From: Acidobacteriota bacterium
GTDB lineage: Bacteria; Acidobacteriota; Terriglobia; Bryobacterales; Bryobacteraceae
Length of the DNA: 64,000 nucleotides
Assembly: GCA_018268715.1 (NCBI GenBank)
Contig: JAFDVZ010000002.1
Coordinates: 181,632-245,631 of the forward strand
Direction: 5' to 3'
This document shows positions 33,430-43,314 of this stretch, one piece after another. The notes under the pieces were generated by a model. The model was not told where the DNA came from, searched no databases, and worked only from the letters and a program-made list of their open reading frames with translations. A program made the translations under genes and the position numbers. How positions within the stretch are numbered: position 1 is the stretch's first letter; the number at the start of each line of letters is the position of its first letter.

Positions 33430-35307
33430 TCAACGCGTGAACGGCGCCCAGTCCTCTTCGGGCGCGGGTGGTTGGGAGCGGCCGCCCAGGTACTTCGCCA
33501 GAAACTGCTCCGTGGCGGCGAAGAAGCGGAGGTTGTTCTCCGGGCGCACGAAGCCGTGCCCTTCGTCGTCGAAGACGATGTATTCGACCGGCTTGCCGTT
33601 GTCTCGCATGGCGCGCACGATCTGGTCGCTTTCAGACTGCTTCACGCGCGGGTCGTTTGCGCCCTGGCCGATCAGGAGCGGCGACTTGATTTCGCTCGCC
33701 TTGTACAAGGGCGAACGCTCCCGCAGGAACTCCTGCTCGTTGTCGAGGTGGCCGACGCGCTTATCGAAGATGGCCCGCGCCGGCGCCCAGTAGGGCGGGA
33801 TCGAGCTGAGTAGCGTCGACAGGTTGGACGGACCCACGATGTCCACGCCGCAGACGAACTCGTCCGGCGTGAACGCGAGACCCACCAGCGTGGCGTAGCC
33901 GCCGTAGCTGCCGCCCATGATCGCCACGCGCGACGGATCCGCGTAACCCTGGTCAACAGCCCAGGCCTTGGCGTCCAGCAGGTCGTCGTGCATGCGCCCG
34001 GCCCATTCGCGATCGCCCGCGTTCAGGAAATCCTTGCCGTAGCCGGTGGAGCCGCGGAAGTTCACTTGTAACACCGCGTAGCCGCGATTGGCCAGCAGTT
34101 GCACGATGCCGCTGTAGCCCCACACGTCGCGCGCCCACGGTCCGCCGTGCACCAATAGCACCATCGGCGCGCCTCGCTCGACGCCGACCGGCATGGTCAG
34201 ATAGCCGTGCAGCGTAAGACCGTCGCGCGCGGCGACCGAGATGGGCGTCGTGCGGGAGAGTTCGAAGGCCTCGAGCTCGGGGCGCGAGGCAAACAGAAAC
34301 TCGGCCTTCTTCGTGGCGCGATCGTAGAGGTAGTAAGCGTCAGGCGCGACGTCGGAGGAGTAGGCGACAATCCATACGCGATCGTCCTCGGTGCGGCTTT
34401 CGATCTCCACCTCGCCGTCGCGGACATCGCGCAGCACGGCGAACTCCGCTTCGATGGCGGGATCGAAGAACAGCCACTCCAGGCGAGCGCGGATGAAGCC
34501 GACGGCCTCGAGCTCGTGCGTGATCGGATTCTCGATGGCGGCGCTCACGTCGTAACACGGATCCTCCGCGATGACCCGCGTGGCGCCGCTGGCGATATCG
34601 ACTTCGAGCAGGCGGGAGGCGTTTGCCCCGACGCTCGAAATCACCCACAGGGCCCGGTTGTCCGGCGAGAATCCGGAGACGCCGCCGAAGGATTCATCGG
34701 GACCCCAGCGTTCGAAGCTCCGCCATTCTGAGTTACGGTCCGTGCGGACGCGGATTTCCTGGTCGCCTCCGGGCAGGATGGCGGTGGCGGCGCGGATCTC
34801 GAACTCGTTGTCGGCGTTCCAGCCCGCGATGTCCCCGGGATTCTCCGTGTCGAGTTCGAGGGCCCCGGTCTTGAAATGATAGCGGTAGACGTCGAACAGT
34901 TGGGGATCGCGGCGGTTCATGCCGATCAACATGGAGTCGGGGTGGCGGGAGTCGACGGCCACGACGCTGGCGCGGATGTTGTCGAAAGGGGTGAGATCCT
35001 GGGTCTCGCCGGTGGCGATAGAGGTTTGGAAGATGTGGAAGTTCTCGTTGCCGCCGACGTCCTGGGCGTAGATGATGTGGGCGCTGGCGGCCTGCCAGAA
35101 GTAGGCCCGGATGCCGCGGACCGCGTCGGAGGTGATGGGACGGTCGTCGGCGCCGCCCACGGTGCGCACCCATACGTTCATGACGCCATCCCGCGGCGCC
35201 AGGTACGACAGCTTACGGCCGTCGGGAGAGATCTGCGCGGAGGAGCGTTCGGGGTTTCCGAACAGGATCGCGCGAGGGATGATGGGCGTGCTGGTCCAAG
35301 CGTTCAT
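33430..35307 (-). CDS. S9-family prolyl oligopeptidase
   Basis: A 625-residue cytoplasmic peptidase starting at ATG 35307. The N-terminal seven-bladed propeller region has DGRKLSYLAPRDGVMNVWV. The C-terminal alpha/beta hydrolase domain contains the nucleophile motif GGSYGGY (Ser near residue 466), Asp in GANDPRV (near 552) and His in DDEGHGF (near 584). No signal peptide was seen. An upstream extension of the frame to 35472 is open but reads as shadow of tadA. It is divergent from tadA. Confidence 0.93.
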   Translation of the reverse strand: MNAWTSTPIIPRAILFGNPERSSAQISPDGRKLSYLAPRDGVMNVWVRTVGGADDRPITSDAVRGIRAYFWQAASAHIIYAQDVGGNENFHIFQTSIATGETQDLTPFDNIRASVVAVDSRHPDSMLIGMNRRDPQLFDVYRYHFKTGALELDTENPGDIAGWNADNEFEIRAATAILPGGDQEIRVRTDRNSEWRSFERWGPDESFGGVSGFSPDNRALWVISSVGANASRLLEVDIASGATRVIAEDPCYDVSAAIENPITHELEAVGFIRARLEWLFFDPAIEAEFAVLRDVRDGEVEIESRTEDDRVWIVAYSSDVAPDAYYLYDRATKKAEFLFASRPELEAFELSRTTPISVAARDGLTLHGYLTMPVGVERGAPMVLLVHGGPWARDVWGYSGIVQLLANRGYAVLQVNFRGSTGYGKDFLNAGDREWAGRMHDDLLDAKAWAVDQGYADPSRVAIMGGSYGGYATLVGLAFTPDEFVCGVDIVGPSNLSTLLSSIPPYWAPARAIFDKRVGHLDNEQEFLRERSPLYKASEIKSPLLIGQGANDPRVKQSESDQIVRAMRDNGKPVEYIVFDDEGHGFVRPENNLRFFAATEQFLAKYLGGRSQPPAPEEDWAPFTR

Positions 35308-35360
35308 AGCCCTCTTCAAGGTAACGCACCTGGACAGGCGGCGGGCGTTACCATCGAGGT

Positions 35361-35807
35361 TTGGATCACGAGAGCTACATGCGGGAGGCGCTGGCCGAGG
35401 CCCGGCGTGGGGAGGCGGCGGGCGAAGCGCCCGTGGGGGCCGTGCTGGTGATTGACGGCGAGATCGCGGCAAGGACTCACAACTCGCCGGTGGCCGCCTG
35501 CGATCCGACGGCGCACGCCGAGATGCTGGCGTTGCGCGAGGGGGCGCGGAAGACCGGCAACTACCGGCTGGGCGGCGCGACGCTCTACGTAACGATGGAG
35601 CCGTGCGCGATGTGCGCCGGCGCGCTGGTGAACGCCCGGGTGGCGCGGCTGGTCTTCGGCTGCCGCGACCTGCGGTTCGGCGCGGTGCGGAGCAAGTTCC
35701 GGATCGCCGATTCCGACCTGTTGAACCATCGGCTGGAGATTGTGGAGGGCGTGTTGGGCGCCGAGTGCGCGGAGCTGTTGCGGGCGTTCTTCCAACAGAG
35801 ACGGTAG
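35361..35807 (+). CDS. tadA: tRNA adenosine(34) deaminase
   Basis: A 148-residue deaminase with the zinc motifs HAE (residues 52-54) and PCAMC (81-85), followed by VFGCRDLRFGAVRSKF. It converts A34 to I34 in tRNA-Arg(ACG). The start chosen is TTG 35361 because the residues before Met7 (DHESYM) match the E. coli TadA N-terminus (HEYWM); an ATG at 35379 is possible, and no upstream ATG or GTG is in frame. It is divergent from the S9 peptidase gene. Confidence 0.92.
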   Translation: MDHESYMREALAEARRGEAAGEAPVGAVLVIDGEIAARTHNSPVAACDPTAHAEMLALREGARKTGNYRLGGATLYVTMEPCAMCAGALVNARVARLVFGCRDLRFGAVRSKFRIADSDLLNHRLEIVEGVLGAECAELLRAFFQQRR

Positions 35808-35882
35808 CCGACGGCGGAGGCTTGGTTCATACTGTCATGTGGCCATCGCAGGACCAAGGCGATCGGCCCGATGGAGGCGAAC

Positions 35883-36902
35883 ATGCCATCTGCCGCAAGC
35901 GAACCCGCCGTTCAGATCGAGCAATCCCTAGCCTTTGAATTCGCAAACGTCGTGAAGGAGGCCGCTGTCGCCTCCGCGCGAACCATGGGACAGGGCGACG
36001 CGCACTCCGCCGATCAAGCGGCTGTCCAAGCCATGAGAGATGCGTTCGAAGCCCTGCCGATCCGGGGCAATATCGTGATCGGAGAGGGCGAGCGCGACGA
36101 AGCGCCCATGTTGTATATCGGGGAGCGGGTCGGCGCCATTCCGCCCGCCGGCGTCCAGTACCCCGAAGTCGACATTGCCGTGGATCCGCTGGAAGGCACG
36201 AACCTGTGCGCCACCGGCGCGGCCAATTCCATCGCGGTGCTGGCGGTGTCCGAGCCCGGCGGATTGCTGCACGCGCCGGACTGCTATATGGAGAAGATCA
36301 TCGCCGGTCCCGCGTGCCGCGACGCACTCGACCTGGATGCGCCGGTAAAATACAATTTGAAGGCGATCGCACACTGCCTGGATCGGGAGATCAAGGACCT
36401 GGTGGTGATGGTGCTCGACCGGCCGCGTCACGCCGGGCTGATCGAGCAGATTCGGGCCGCCGGGGCGCGGATCCGGCTGATTACGGATGGCGATCTGTCG
36501 GCCGGCATCGCGGCGGCGGTTCGCGGAGCGGGTGTTCACGCGGTGTTCGGCGCGGGCGGCGCTCCGGAGGGCGTGATCACGGCCGCGGCCATGCGTTGTC
36601 TGCATGGCGAGATGGTGGGGCGGCTGGTGGTGAACACGCCCGCCCTGATGGAGCGCGTGGAGCGAATGGGGATTAAGGACCCGAAACGGATATACAAGGC
36701 GAATGAACTCGCGCCCGGCAAGCAGATCATCTTCGCCGCCTGCGGGGTGACGCAGGGCGCGCTGTTGAACGGCGTGCGATTCTTCGGCGAAGGCTATCGC
36801 ACGCATACCCTGGTGATGACCATGGCCCGCAACAACGTCAGCTTCATCGATACGGTCCATATGTACCGCGAGCCCAAGCGCCGCGGAGTGCGGTTGTACT
36901 GA
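35883..36902 (+). CDS. glpX: Fructose-1,6-bisphosphatase, class II (GlpX)
   Basis: A 339-residue GlpX-family phosphatase. It shows the metal/substrate motifs [28 protein letters not shown] and the late [12 protein letters not shown]. It acts in gluconeogenesis in the cytoplasm. An earlier in-frame ATG at 35871 gives 343 residues, but the GGAGG ribosome binding site lies between the two ATGs, 5 bases before 35883, so I chose the second. It is followed after 3 bases by the GGDEF-EAL gene. Confidence 0.93.
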   Translation: MPSAASEPAVQIEQSLAFEFANVVKEAAVASARTMGQGDAHSADQAAVQAMRDAFEALPIRGNIVIGEGERDEAPMLYIGERVGAIPPAGVQYPEVDIAVDPLEGTNLCATGAANSIAVLAVSEPGGLLHAPDCYMEKIIAGPACRDALDLDAPVKYNLKAIAHCLDREIKDLVVMVLDRPRHAGLIEQIRAAGARIRLITDGDLSAGIAAAVRGAGVHAVFGAGGAPEGVITAAAMRCLHGEMVGRLVVNTPALMERVERMGIKDPKRIYKANELAPGKQIIFAACGVTQGALLNGVRFFGEGYRTHTLVMTMARNNVSFIDTVHMYREPKRRGVRLY

Positions 36903-36905
36903 ATC

Positions 36906-38912
36906 GTGGCGGACCCGTTCGCACAGTCAGGCCCGGCCGCGCTACGGCGAAGTTTGGAGACCGTTGCGCGGCTGGGCGTTCGGTCGATCGGGCTCCCGAT
37001 GGTGGCGGTGGCGGCCGAGTCCGGCGGATCGTGGACCGTGTATGGCGCCGGATTCGACGGCGCGCTGCCGGCCGAGGCGCTGGCTGCCGAGGCCTTCGCG
37101 ATGCGCGGCGGAGTCACCGGCGTTGACGGAGTCCGCTTCGTGGCCGCCGTCGGGATCGTGGACGGAGGACGTAAGCTCGGCGTGGTGGCGGCGATGTCGG
37201 CCGAGGAGCGCGACTTCCGGCCAGAACAGCGGCAAGCGCTCGAGGATCTGGCGGCGGTGGCCGGCGCGGTGCTGGCGAATTCCCATCGGCGTCGGTGGAT
37301 GGAGGCGGCGCATCCGGCGCTGGGCGATCGCGTTCGGGAACACCTGCGGTCGGCCTGCGAGAGGCTTGGTCTGGCGGGCGGCGCTTTGCTGGATATTGGC
37401 GGCGCGGCGCGATGGTCGCACGGAGAGAACTCCGGAGCGTTTTCGATCTCAGCGCCGGTCGACGCCGGGCAGGAACGGTTCGGCGAACTGGTGTTCCGCT
37501 CGCCGCGCGAACTGACGGCGAGCGACCGGGCGGCCGTCGAACAGGCGGGGCGCGAGATCGGCCACGCGCTGTTCGAGCATCGGCTGGCGGAGGAGTTGGA
37601 ACGGCGCGCGCAGTGCGACCCGCTCACCGGCCTGGTGAACCGCATGGAGTTCACGCGGCGGCTGGAGGCGGCGCTCGAGCAAGCGACGGCGACGGGCGCT
37701 CCGCTCGCGATCGGATTCATCGATCTCGACCGCTTCAAGCAGGTGAACGACACGCTCGGGCACGCCACGGGCGACGAGGTGTTGCGCGAGGCCGCCGCGC
37801 GGCTGGGGGCTGAGGCGGGCCCCGATGAACTGGTGGCGCGTGTGGGCGGGGACGAGTTTACGGTGCTGTTCAGCGGCAATCCGACACGGTCGAGCGTGGC
37901 GATGACGGCGGAGCGGATGATCGAGGCGCTGCGGCGGCCGTACCGGATCGAGGGCTCCGAACTGTTCATCACCGCCAGTATGGGCATCAGCTTCTTCCCG
38001 GAGGACGCGGGCGATCCGCGGCAATTACTGCAGAAGGCCGACGCCGCCATGTACCGCTGCAAGGGCCAGGGCAAGAACGATTTCCGCTTCTTCACGCCGG
38101 ACATCGTGCTGCGCGGCGCGCGGCGAATGGAGCTGGAGACGGAGCTGCGGCGCGCGCTGGAGCGGGAAGAGCTGCGGATGAGTTACATGCCGCTGGCGGA
38201 GGCGCGGTCCGGAAAGCTGGCCAGCTTTGAGGCGCTGCTCGCGTGGCGCAATCCGCGGTTCGGCAACGTCGGGCCGGCGCGATTCATCCCCATCGCGGAG
38301 GAATCGGGGATGATCATCCCGATCGGGACGTGGGTGCTGAACGAGGTTTGCCGCGTAGTGGGCGGGTGGCGGAAGCGGGGGCTCGAGACGCCGCGAGTGG
38401 CGGTGAATGTCTCGGGGTTGCAGTTTTCGCGGCCCGATTTCGTCGGTCTGGTGGAGCGTGCGTTGCGCGACGGCGGGGCTCGGCCGCAAAGCCTGGAACT
38501 CGAGTTGACCGAGAGCATGCTGATGCGCGATATGGAGACCGCGGCCCGGCGGATGCTCGAGATACGAGAGCTCGGCGTGAGCATCGCGATTGACGATTTC
38601 GGCACGGGGTATTCGTCGCTGAGTTATCTGCGGCGGTTGCCGGTGGATGCGTTGAAGATCGATCAGTCGTTTGTGGCGGAGTTGGGGAGTTCGGGTTCGG
38701 CGCTTCCACTGATCCACACGATTGTGGCGCTGGCGCACAATATTGGACTGAATGTTGTGGCGGAAGGCGTTGAGACGCGAGAACAGATGGAGTTGTTGAG
38801 CGCGGCCGGGTGCGACAAGTTGCAGGGGCGGCTGTTTGGGGCTCCGATGAGCGCGGAAGGGGCCGAGGCCCTGATGGCGCGACCGGAACGGGACGTCCCG
38901 ATTCGGAGTTAG
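36906..38912 (+). CDS. GAF-GGDEF-EAL cyclic di-GMP protein
   Basis: A 668-residue soluble protein starting at GTG 36906. The N-terminal about 230 residues look like one or two GAF-type sensory domains. GGDEF is intact (VGGDEFTVLF near 313) and EAL is intact (FEALLAW near 440). Further EAL-domain motifs follow: ESGMIIPIGTWVLNEVC, LELELTESMLM, IDDFGTGYSSLSYLRRLPVDALKID and DKLQGRLFG. It could make or break c-di-GMP. With GspE carrying c-di-GMP-type motifs, an effect on secretion is plausible (inference). It directly follows glpX and may share its transcript. Confidence 0.93.
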   Translation: MADPFAQSGPAALRRSLETVARLGVRSIGLPMVAVAAESGGSWTVYGAGFDGALPAEALAAEAFAMRGGVTGVDGVRFVAAVGIVDGGRKLGVVAAMSAEERDFRPEQRQALEDLAAVAGAVLANSHRRRWMEAAHPALGDRVREHLRSACERLGLAGGALLDIGGAARWSHGENSGAFSISAPVDAGQERFGELVFRSPRELTASDRAAVEQAGREIGHALFEHRLAEELERRAQCDPLTGLVNRMEFTRRLEAALEQATATGAPLAIGFIDLDRFKQVNDTLGHATGDEVLREAAARLGAEAGPDELVARVGGDEFTVLFSGNPTRSSVAMTAERMIEALRRPYRIEGSELFITASMGISFFPEDAGDPRQLLQKADAAMYRCKGQGKNDFRFFTPDIVLRGARRMELETELRRALEREELRMSYMPLAEARSGKLASFEALLAWRNPRFGNVGPARFIPIAEESGMIIPIGTWVLNEVCRVVGGWRKRGLETPRVAVNVSGLQFSRPDFVGLVERALRDGGARPQSLELELTESMLMRDMETAARRMLEIRELGVSIAIDDFGTGYSSLSYLRRLPVDALKIDQSFVAELGSSGSALPLIHTIVALAHNIGLNVVAEGVETREQMELLSAAGCDKLQGRLFGAPMSAEGAEALMARPERDVPIRS

Positions 38913-38913
38913 C

Positions 38914-39249
38914 TCACTCCGGGTCGGCCAGGAATGGGCGCAACTCGACCCGTCGATTACAGTGCTTCGATCCCTCGGCGGCGAGCTTCCGCGCGACGTC
39001 GGGATCCGGCGCCTCGATGATCCAGAAGCCCGCGAAGTATTCTTTCGATTCCAGAAAGGGGCCGTCGGTGAACACCGCTTCCGCGCCTCGGTTGTCGATG
39101 ACCGTAGCCGTGCCGGGCGACCCCAGTCCTCCAGCGAAGACCCAGTGGCCGTCGGCCAGCAGCCGGGCGTTGAAGGAGTCAATCGCGGCCATCTCGTCCG
39201 TGGTGGCGAGGCCCGTCTGCGCATCGATGACCGAGATCAGATATTTCAT
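38914..39249 (-). CDS. YciI-family protein
   Basis: A 111-residue protein in the YciI/dimeric ferredoxin-like fold. It begins MKYLISVIDAQTG and contains HWVFAGGL, a segment with ESKEYFAGFWIIEAPDPDVARKLA, and a late region typical of YCII-domain proteins often encoded beside sigma factors. Function is unknown. It overlaps nothing and ends 1 base from the convergent GGDEF-EAL gene. Confidence 0.85.
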   Translation of the reverse strand: MKYLISVIDAQTGLATTDEMAAIDSFNARLLADGHWVFAGGLGSPGTATVIDNRGAEAVFTDGPFLESKEYFAGFWIIEAPDPDVARKLAAEGSKHCNRRVELRPFLADPE

Positions 39250-39265
39250 GGCAGGCGTGGCGGCG

Positions 39266-40240
39266 TTATCGGACGATCGCGGACCGGCCGGTCTTTACGT
39301 CCAGCGTCCATTCGCGTGGGGCCGGAAGGGCTAACTTCCCGTCGCCGATTTCCACCGGCATCCAGAGATAGCGCGAATCCCATTGCGTCTTGGGTCGCCA
39401 TATGTCGCCCAAGAAGATCACCGTCGTCGCCTGGCTGCCCACCACTTTCAGCAACATCGTGGACTGAGAACCGTATGTCCGGGTTTCCGGCGGCGCGATG
39501 TCGCGGAATTCCGACCATGGGCCCTCCAGGCTCTTCGCCGTCGCGTACTTGTTCGGGTTCGGATCCCAACCGGTCAGCGCCGAGCCGACCGCGTAGTAAA
39601 GCCCCTGATAGTGAACCACCGCTCCACCTTCAAGCGGCGCCTTGATCAGCGACATCTCGCGCTCCACCGTCAGATAGTCGTCCGATAACTTCGCGATGTG
39701 GAAGCCCTTCGCCGGGCGGTCCTCAAAGATGAGGTAGGCGGCGCCGTCGTCATCGATGAACTGACCGATGTCCCGACTCTCCTGGCCGAGCGGACGGAAA
39801 CTCTTCACGAACGTAAAGTCGCCATCCACCTTGTCGCTGACTCCCACCGCCACCCGGGCCACCTTGTATTTTGCGTCGTCCAGGTGAAGGTACATCACAT
39901 ACTTCTTCGCCTTCGCGTTGTAGAACACCTTGGGACGCTCAAGCACCCAATGCGGGCCCAGGTTCTCCGGATCACTCCACCGGACCACCTGGTTGCGGAA
40001 GGTCCAGTGCGCCAGATCTTTCGATGAGTAGCAGGCGACATAGCGCCGTTCAGGGTCGTTGTCCCTGCCCCGGTCTTCGCCGAACCAGTACCACGTGTCG
40101 CCCAGCTTGATAATCCCGCCGCCATGAGCCTGTATATGCCGGTCGCGATTGTCGAGCCAAACGTCGCCGGGGCGGAAGGTCTGCGGAGCCGCCATCAGGG
40201 TCACGGCGGCGAACATCACGGGTAGTATTGTTCGTTTCAT
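39266..40240 (-). CDS. GH43-family glycoside hydrolase (exo-beta-1,3-galactanase-like)
   Basis: A 324-residue protein with a signal peptide (about residues 1-18). A five-bladed propeller starts with IQAHGGGIIKLGDTWYWFGEDRG, the opening typical of GH43 subfamily 24 exo-beta-1,3-galactanases; further blades show ERPKVFYN and FIDDDGAAYLIFED. This subfamily often lacks the usual catalytic base. It would act on galactan or arabinogalactan side chains outside the cytoplasm. The gene starts 4 bases after the GH35 gene, so the two are cotranscribed. Confidence 0.88.
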   Translation of the reverse strand: MKRTILPVMFAAVTLMAAPQTFRPGDVWLDNRDRHIQAHGGGIIKLGDTWYWFGEDRGRDNDPERRYVACYSSKDLAHWTFRNQVVRWSDPENLGPHWVLERPKVFYNAKAKKYVMYLHLDDAKYKVARVAVGVSDKVDGDFTFVKSFRPLGQESRDIGQFIDDDGAAYLIFEDRPAKGFHIAKLSDDYLTVEREMSLIKAPLEGGAVVHYQGLYYAVGSALTGWDPNPNKYATAKSLEGPWSEFRDIAPPETRTYGSQSTMLLKVVGSQATTVIFLGDIWRPKTQWDSRYLWMPVEIGDGKLALPAPREWTLDVKTGRSAIVR

Positions 40241-40244
40241 TGTT

Positions 40245-41822
40245 TCAATACTTCATCAACTTCACTTTCACCACTGCGCCGCCGGGCGGGATGCGGAGCC
40301 CGAAGAAGATCTCGTCTCCGCTCAACTGGCGGCGCGGCTTCCACGCGCCGTTCTCGTAGACGCCTTCCTCGGCGCTCACGAAATCGGCGCGAGGCTTCTG
40401 GGAGCCGTAGCGCGGCCGGAAGTTCACCGTCGTATCGAAACCCGCGATGACGAACTCCTCGGGACCTGTCTGGCCGATCAACACGCGGCCGGTCTTGCCC
40501 TTGGTGCCGGCCGCCCGGGCGCCGCCGTAGCCGTAGTTCATCGGGCCGAACTGCGCCATGGCCTCGTAATCGCCGAAGTCGAGAACCAGCGTGGCGGCGC
40601 CTTCCTGCTCGACGGCGGAGCGCAGCTTGCCGTGCTTCTTCGCTTCAGCGAGCAGCGGCGTCGCTTCGCCGACAACACGATAGGTCGCCGCGAGATCATG
40701 CAAGCTTTCAGGAATTCCTTCGGCCGGACCCTCCACGCCAAAAACCGACACGCCGATGCCCTTCAGATCTCCCAGCACCGAAATCATGCTCTTGCAGTAG
40801 GTCAGAGCGCGGCCGGTTTCCGGGATCATCAGCGGGTTGTCGGCGCGCGCGTAGGGCGTTGCTTCCTCGATGAACTGCACGTGGTTGGATTTGTAGATAT
40901 CGGGCGAGATCCAATCGACGGCGGAGACCAGCGCCTTGTAGAGCGGCAACATTCGCGTAGTGGGACCGCCGCTCGGGTGGGAGAAGCCGGGTTCGTAGAA
41001 GCCGTCCTGAATGTCGGTCCAGACGTTGAGAAACAGCGGCAGACCGAACTCCTTGCGCCCCGCATCAGCGACCTTCTGAACGTACAAGGCCTGGTAGTAG
41101 GCCATGAACGTTTCGCCGCCATGGGGACCGAACACCTCCGTCCACGCGCCGGTGGCTGACTTGTTGAAGGCCCTGGCGGCGGCTTCCGGCACGCGCTGGG
41201 CGAACAGCTTTTCGGCGGCGGCGGAATGGTCGCGGTCCGTGCCGAGCACGCCCGCTTCGTTTTCGACCTGGACGGCGATGACGGTGTGGCGGTCGCCGTC
41301 GATTTCCTTGAGATGACGCATGAAAGCGGCGAAGGCGCGCGCGTCGGCCTGGATGGTCGAGTCGGGGTAGGTCGCAAGCGTTCGCATGGGAGCGCCGGCC
41401 TGGTCGATCATCCGCGGGTACTTGTGCGTGTCTTGCTTCACCCAGGCGGGCGCGAAGTGCATGGCGGCGTTCTTGAATCCGCCAAACCAGGCGAGGATGA
41501 GGCGCAGGTCGTGCTTGCGCGCGCCAGCCACCAGGCCGTCGACACCGGAGAAATCGAACTGGCCTTCGACGGGTTCAACCGCCTGCCACTGGATGGGAAT
41601 CTCCACCGTGTTCACGCCGATGCGGCGGGCGAGCGGCCAGGTGCGTTCCAGTTCGCCAGGATATCCGGACGAATTGTTCGTCTGGATTCCCAGGATAATG
41701 AACGGCCGGTCGTCCACCATGAACTGGAAGGAGCCGTTGTTATCCCTGGCGAGGCGCGGCATGGGCGCCGCCACAAGCGACGAGACCGCGCACAGGGCGA
41801 TCCCCCAACGCTGCCACAGCAT
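40245..41822 (-). CDS. GH35-type beta-galactosidase (DUF5597 family)
   Basis: The 525-residue protein starts at ATG 41822 with a signal peptide (GIALCAVSSLVAAP). The TIM-barrel part shows IPIQWQAVEPVEGQFDFSGVD, with the acid/base candidate Glu in QVENEAG and a later Glu candidate in MIPETGR. The C-terminal beta domain resembles DUF5597. It would cleave beta-galactosides in the periplasm or outside the cell, fitting the adjacent GH43 gene. An open extension upstream to 42137 is a shadow of the Crp gene. Confidence 0.9.
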   Translation of the reverse strand: MLWQRWGIALCAVSSLVAAPMPRLARDNNGSFQFMVDDRPFIILGIQTNNSSGYPGELERTWPLARRIGVNTVEIPIQWQAVEPVEGQFDFSGVDGLVAGARKHDLRLILAWFGGFKNAAMHFAPAWVKQDTHKYPRMIDQAGAPMRTLATYPDSTIQADARAFAAFMRHLKEIDGDRHTVIAVQVENEAGVLGTDRDHSAAAEKLFAQRVPEAAARAFNKSATGAWTEVFGPHGGETFMAYYQALYVQKVADAGRKEFGLPLFLNVWTDIQDGFYEPGFSHPSGGPTTRMLPLYKALVSAVDWISPDIYKSNHVQFIEEATPYARADNPLMIPETGRALTYCKSMISVLGDLKGIGVSVFGVEGPAEGIPESLHDLAATYRVVGEATPLLAEAKKHGKLRSAVEQEGAATLVLDFGDYEAMAQFGPMNYGYGGARAAGTKGKTGRVLIGQTGPEEFVIAGFDTTVNFRPRYGSQKPRADFVSAEEGVYENGAWKPRRQLSGDEIFFGLRIPPGGAVVKVKLMKY

Positions 41823-41880
41823 GAATGATCCTCCCGGCGGGCGCCTTTTTCGGAGTCCGCCATCCGGGATGATATCAGGC

Positions 41881-42546
41881 TCAGCCTTCGGACTCCATTT
41901 CGTCGCGCAACCCCTCGGGATCGCTGATGGAGATCTCGCGGCCCTCCAGGCGGATGAAGCCGCGGACGCGGAAGCGCGCCAGGTTGCGCGAGACCACTTC
42001 GCGGACGGTGCCCAGGCGGGAGGCCAACTCCTGGTGGGTGAGAGGGATGGCGTCCTGCTCCGCGCCGAGGTCGAGCAGTAGTTTCGCCAGACGTTTGGTG
42101 ACGCTTCCGAACGTGATGCTTTCCACCACGTTGACAAGCGTGCGCAGCCTGCGGCCGACGACGGCGAGGATCTTCAACGGCAGGTCGGGATTCTGGCGGC
42201 AGGCGAGCGAAAAGTCGGTCTTGTTGATGAACAGGGTGAAAGCGCCTTTGAAGGCGCGCGCCGAAGCCGGATAAGGACCGCCGTCAAACAGCGGCAGTTC
42301 GGCGACGGAACTGGGGGCGGCGACAAGATCGAGCATCATCTCGCGGCCCGCGGCGGAGGTCTTGAAGATCTTCACTCCCCCGTCGATCAACAGATAGAGG
42401 CCCTTGGCGCTATCGCCTTCCCAGAACAGGCTCTCTTCGGGCTCGAACCGGCGCTCGATGGCGTGAGCGGCGAGACTTTCGAGTTCGCTCTCGTCCAATC
42501 CGGCAAACAGGGGGATCTTCGATAGCTGCGCGGCTCGTGGGCTCAC
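41881..42546 (-). CDS. Crp/Fnr-family transcriptional regulator
   Basis: A 221-residue regulator with an N-terminal cyclic-nucleotide-binding fold (FEPEESLFWEGDSAKGLYLLIDGGVKIF) and a C-terminal winged helix (LTHQELASRLGTVREVVSRNLARFR). It lacks the cysteine cluster of Fnr. It sits 58 bases upstream of the GH35-GH43 pair in the same direction and may control that pair (inference). The effector is unknown. Confidence 0.92.
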   Translation of the reverse strand: MSPRAAQLSKIPLFAGLDESELESLAAHAIERRFEPEESLFWEGDSAKGLYLLIDGGVKIFKTSAAGREMMLDLVAAPSSVAELPLFDGGPYPASARAFKGAFTLFINKTDFSLACRQNPDLPLKILAVVGRRLRTLVNVVESITFGSVTKRLAKLLLDLGAEQDAIPLTHQELASRLGTVREVVSRNLARFRVRGFIRLEGREISISDPEGLRDEMESEG

Positions 42547-42568
42547 CCCTGCGATGCTAACACGCGGT

Positions 42569-43207
42569 CTACTTGAAGACGACTTCCCGCTCGAATTCTC
42601 CGGGTTTTTGAAGGTGCAGCCGCCAGTACTCCTGGGCGATGTTGTCCGGCGCGAAGCGCGTGCCGGGTTGCACGAAACCGCAGACGGTGACGGTGGCCAC
42701 GTGTATGCCCGCCGGTTCGAGTTCCAGGGCTAGGCTGAACGCAAGGCTGCGCTGAGCGGCCTTTCCCATGGACAGGGAGGCGAGCGGAGCAGAGGGGCTG
42801 AGGGCGAGGCCGCCGCCGGTGATGATGATGGTCCCGCGGCCGGCCGCTTTCATGGCGGGGACCGATTCCTGAACCGCGGCCAGCGCGCCAATGATGTTGA
42901 CGACGAAGTCGCCGATAAGGTTGGCGCGGGTCAGCGCGGTGGGTACGCCGGCAAATCCCGAAGAGGCGTTGAACACCAGCACGGAGGGCCGTCCCAGGTA
43001 TCGCATGGCCTGACGCAATTCCGGCTCATAGCCGGCGTCGGCCACCGCGAATTTCGAGGCCGGCAATGCCGATGCGAATTCACGCAACTGCTCTCCGTCG
43101 CGCGAGATCATGCCGATGGCGAAGCCTTCGGCGGCGAAGCGGCGGGCGACGGACAGGCCGATGCCTGGCCCCATCCCTACGATGGTGCAGAGCGGTTTTT
43201 CGGGCAT
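42569..43207 (-). CDS. SDR-like protein lacking the catalytic Ser and Tyr
   Basis: The 212-residue protein starts at ATG 43207. The Rossmann motif GMGPGIG is present (residues 11-17). The usual active-site Ser is replaced by a Gly-rich TGGG, and the YxxxK motif reads LSMGK: Leu145 in place of Tyr, with Lys149 kept. NASSG replaces NNAG. The family includes NAD(P)-binding proteins without dehydrogenase activity, so this may bind a cofactor without classical catalysis. It lies 22 bases downstream of the Crp gene's start, on the same strand. Confidence 0.88.
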   Translation of the reverse strand: MPEKPLCTIVGMGPGIGLSVARRFAAEGFAIGMISRDGEQLREFASALPASKFAVADAGYEPELRQAMRYLGRPSVLVFNASSGFAGVPTALTRANLIGDFVVNIIGALAAVQESVPAMKAAGRGTIIITGGGLALSPSAPLASLSMGKAAQRSLAFSLALELEPAGIHVATVTVCGFVQPGTRFAPDNIAQEYWRLHLQKPGEFEREVVFK

Positions 43208-43314
43208 GTATTTCTCATTATGCCTGCCAGGCGCGATGTTGCTCCAGTTAGCAGTTGGTCCAAGGAACTCCGGAAGCGCGCTCCACGCAGGGAGGCGGCG
43301 GCGGGCAGTCGGGA

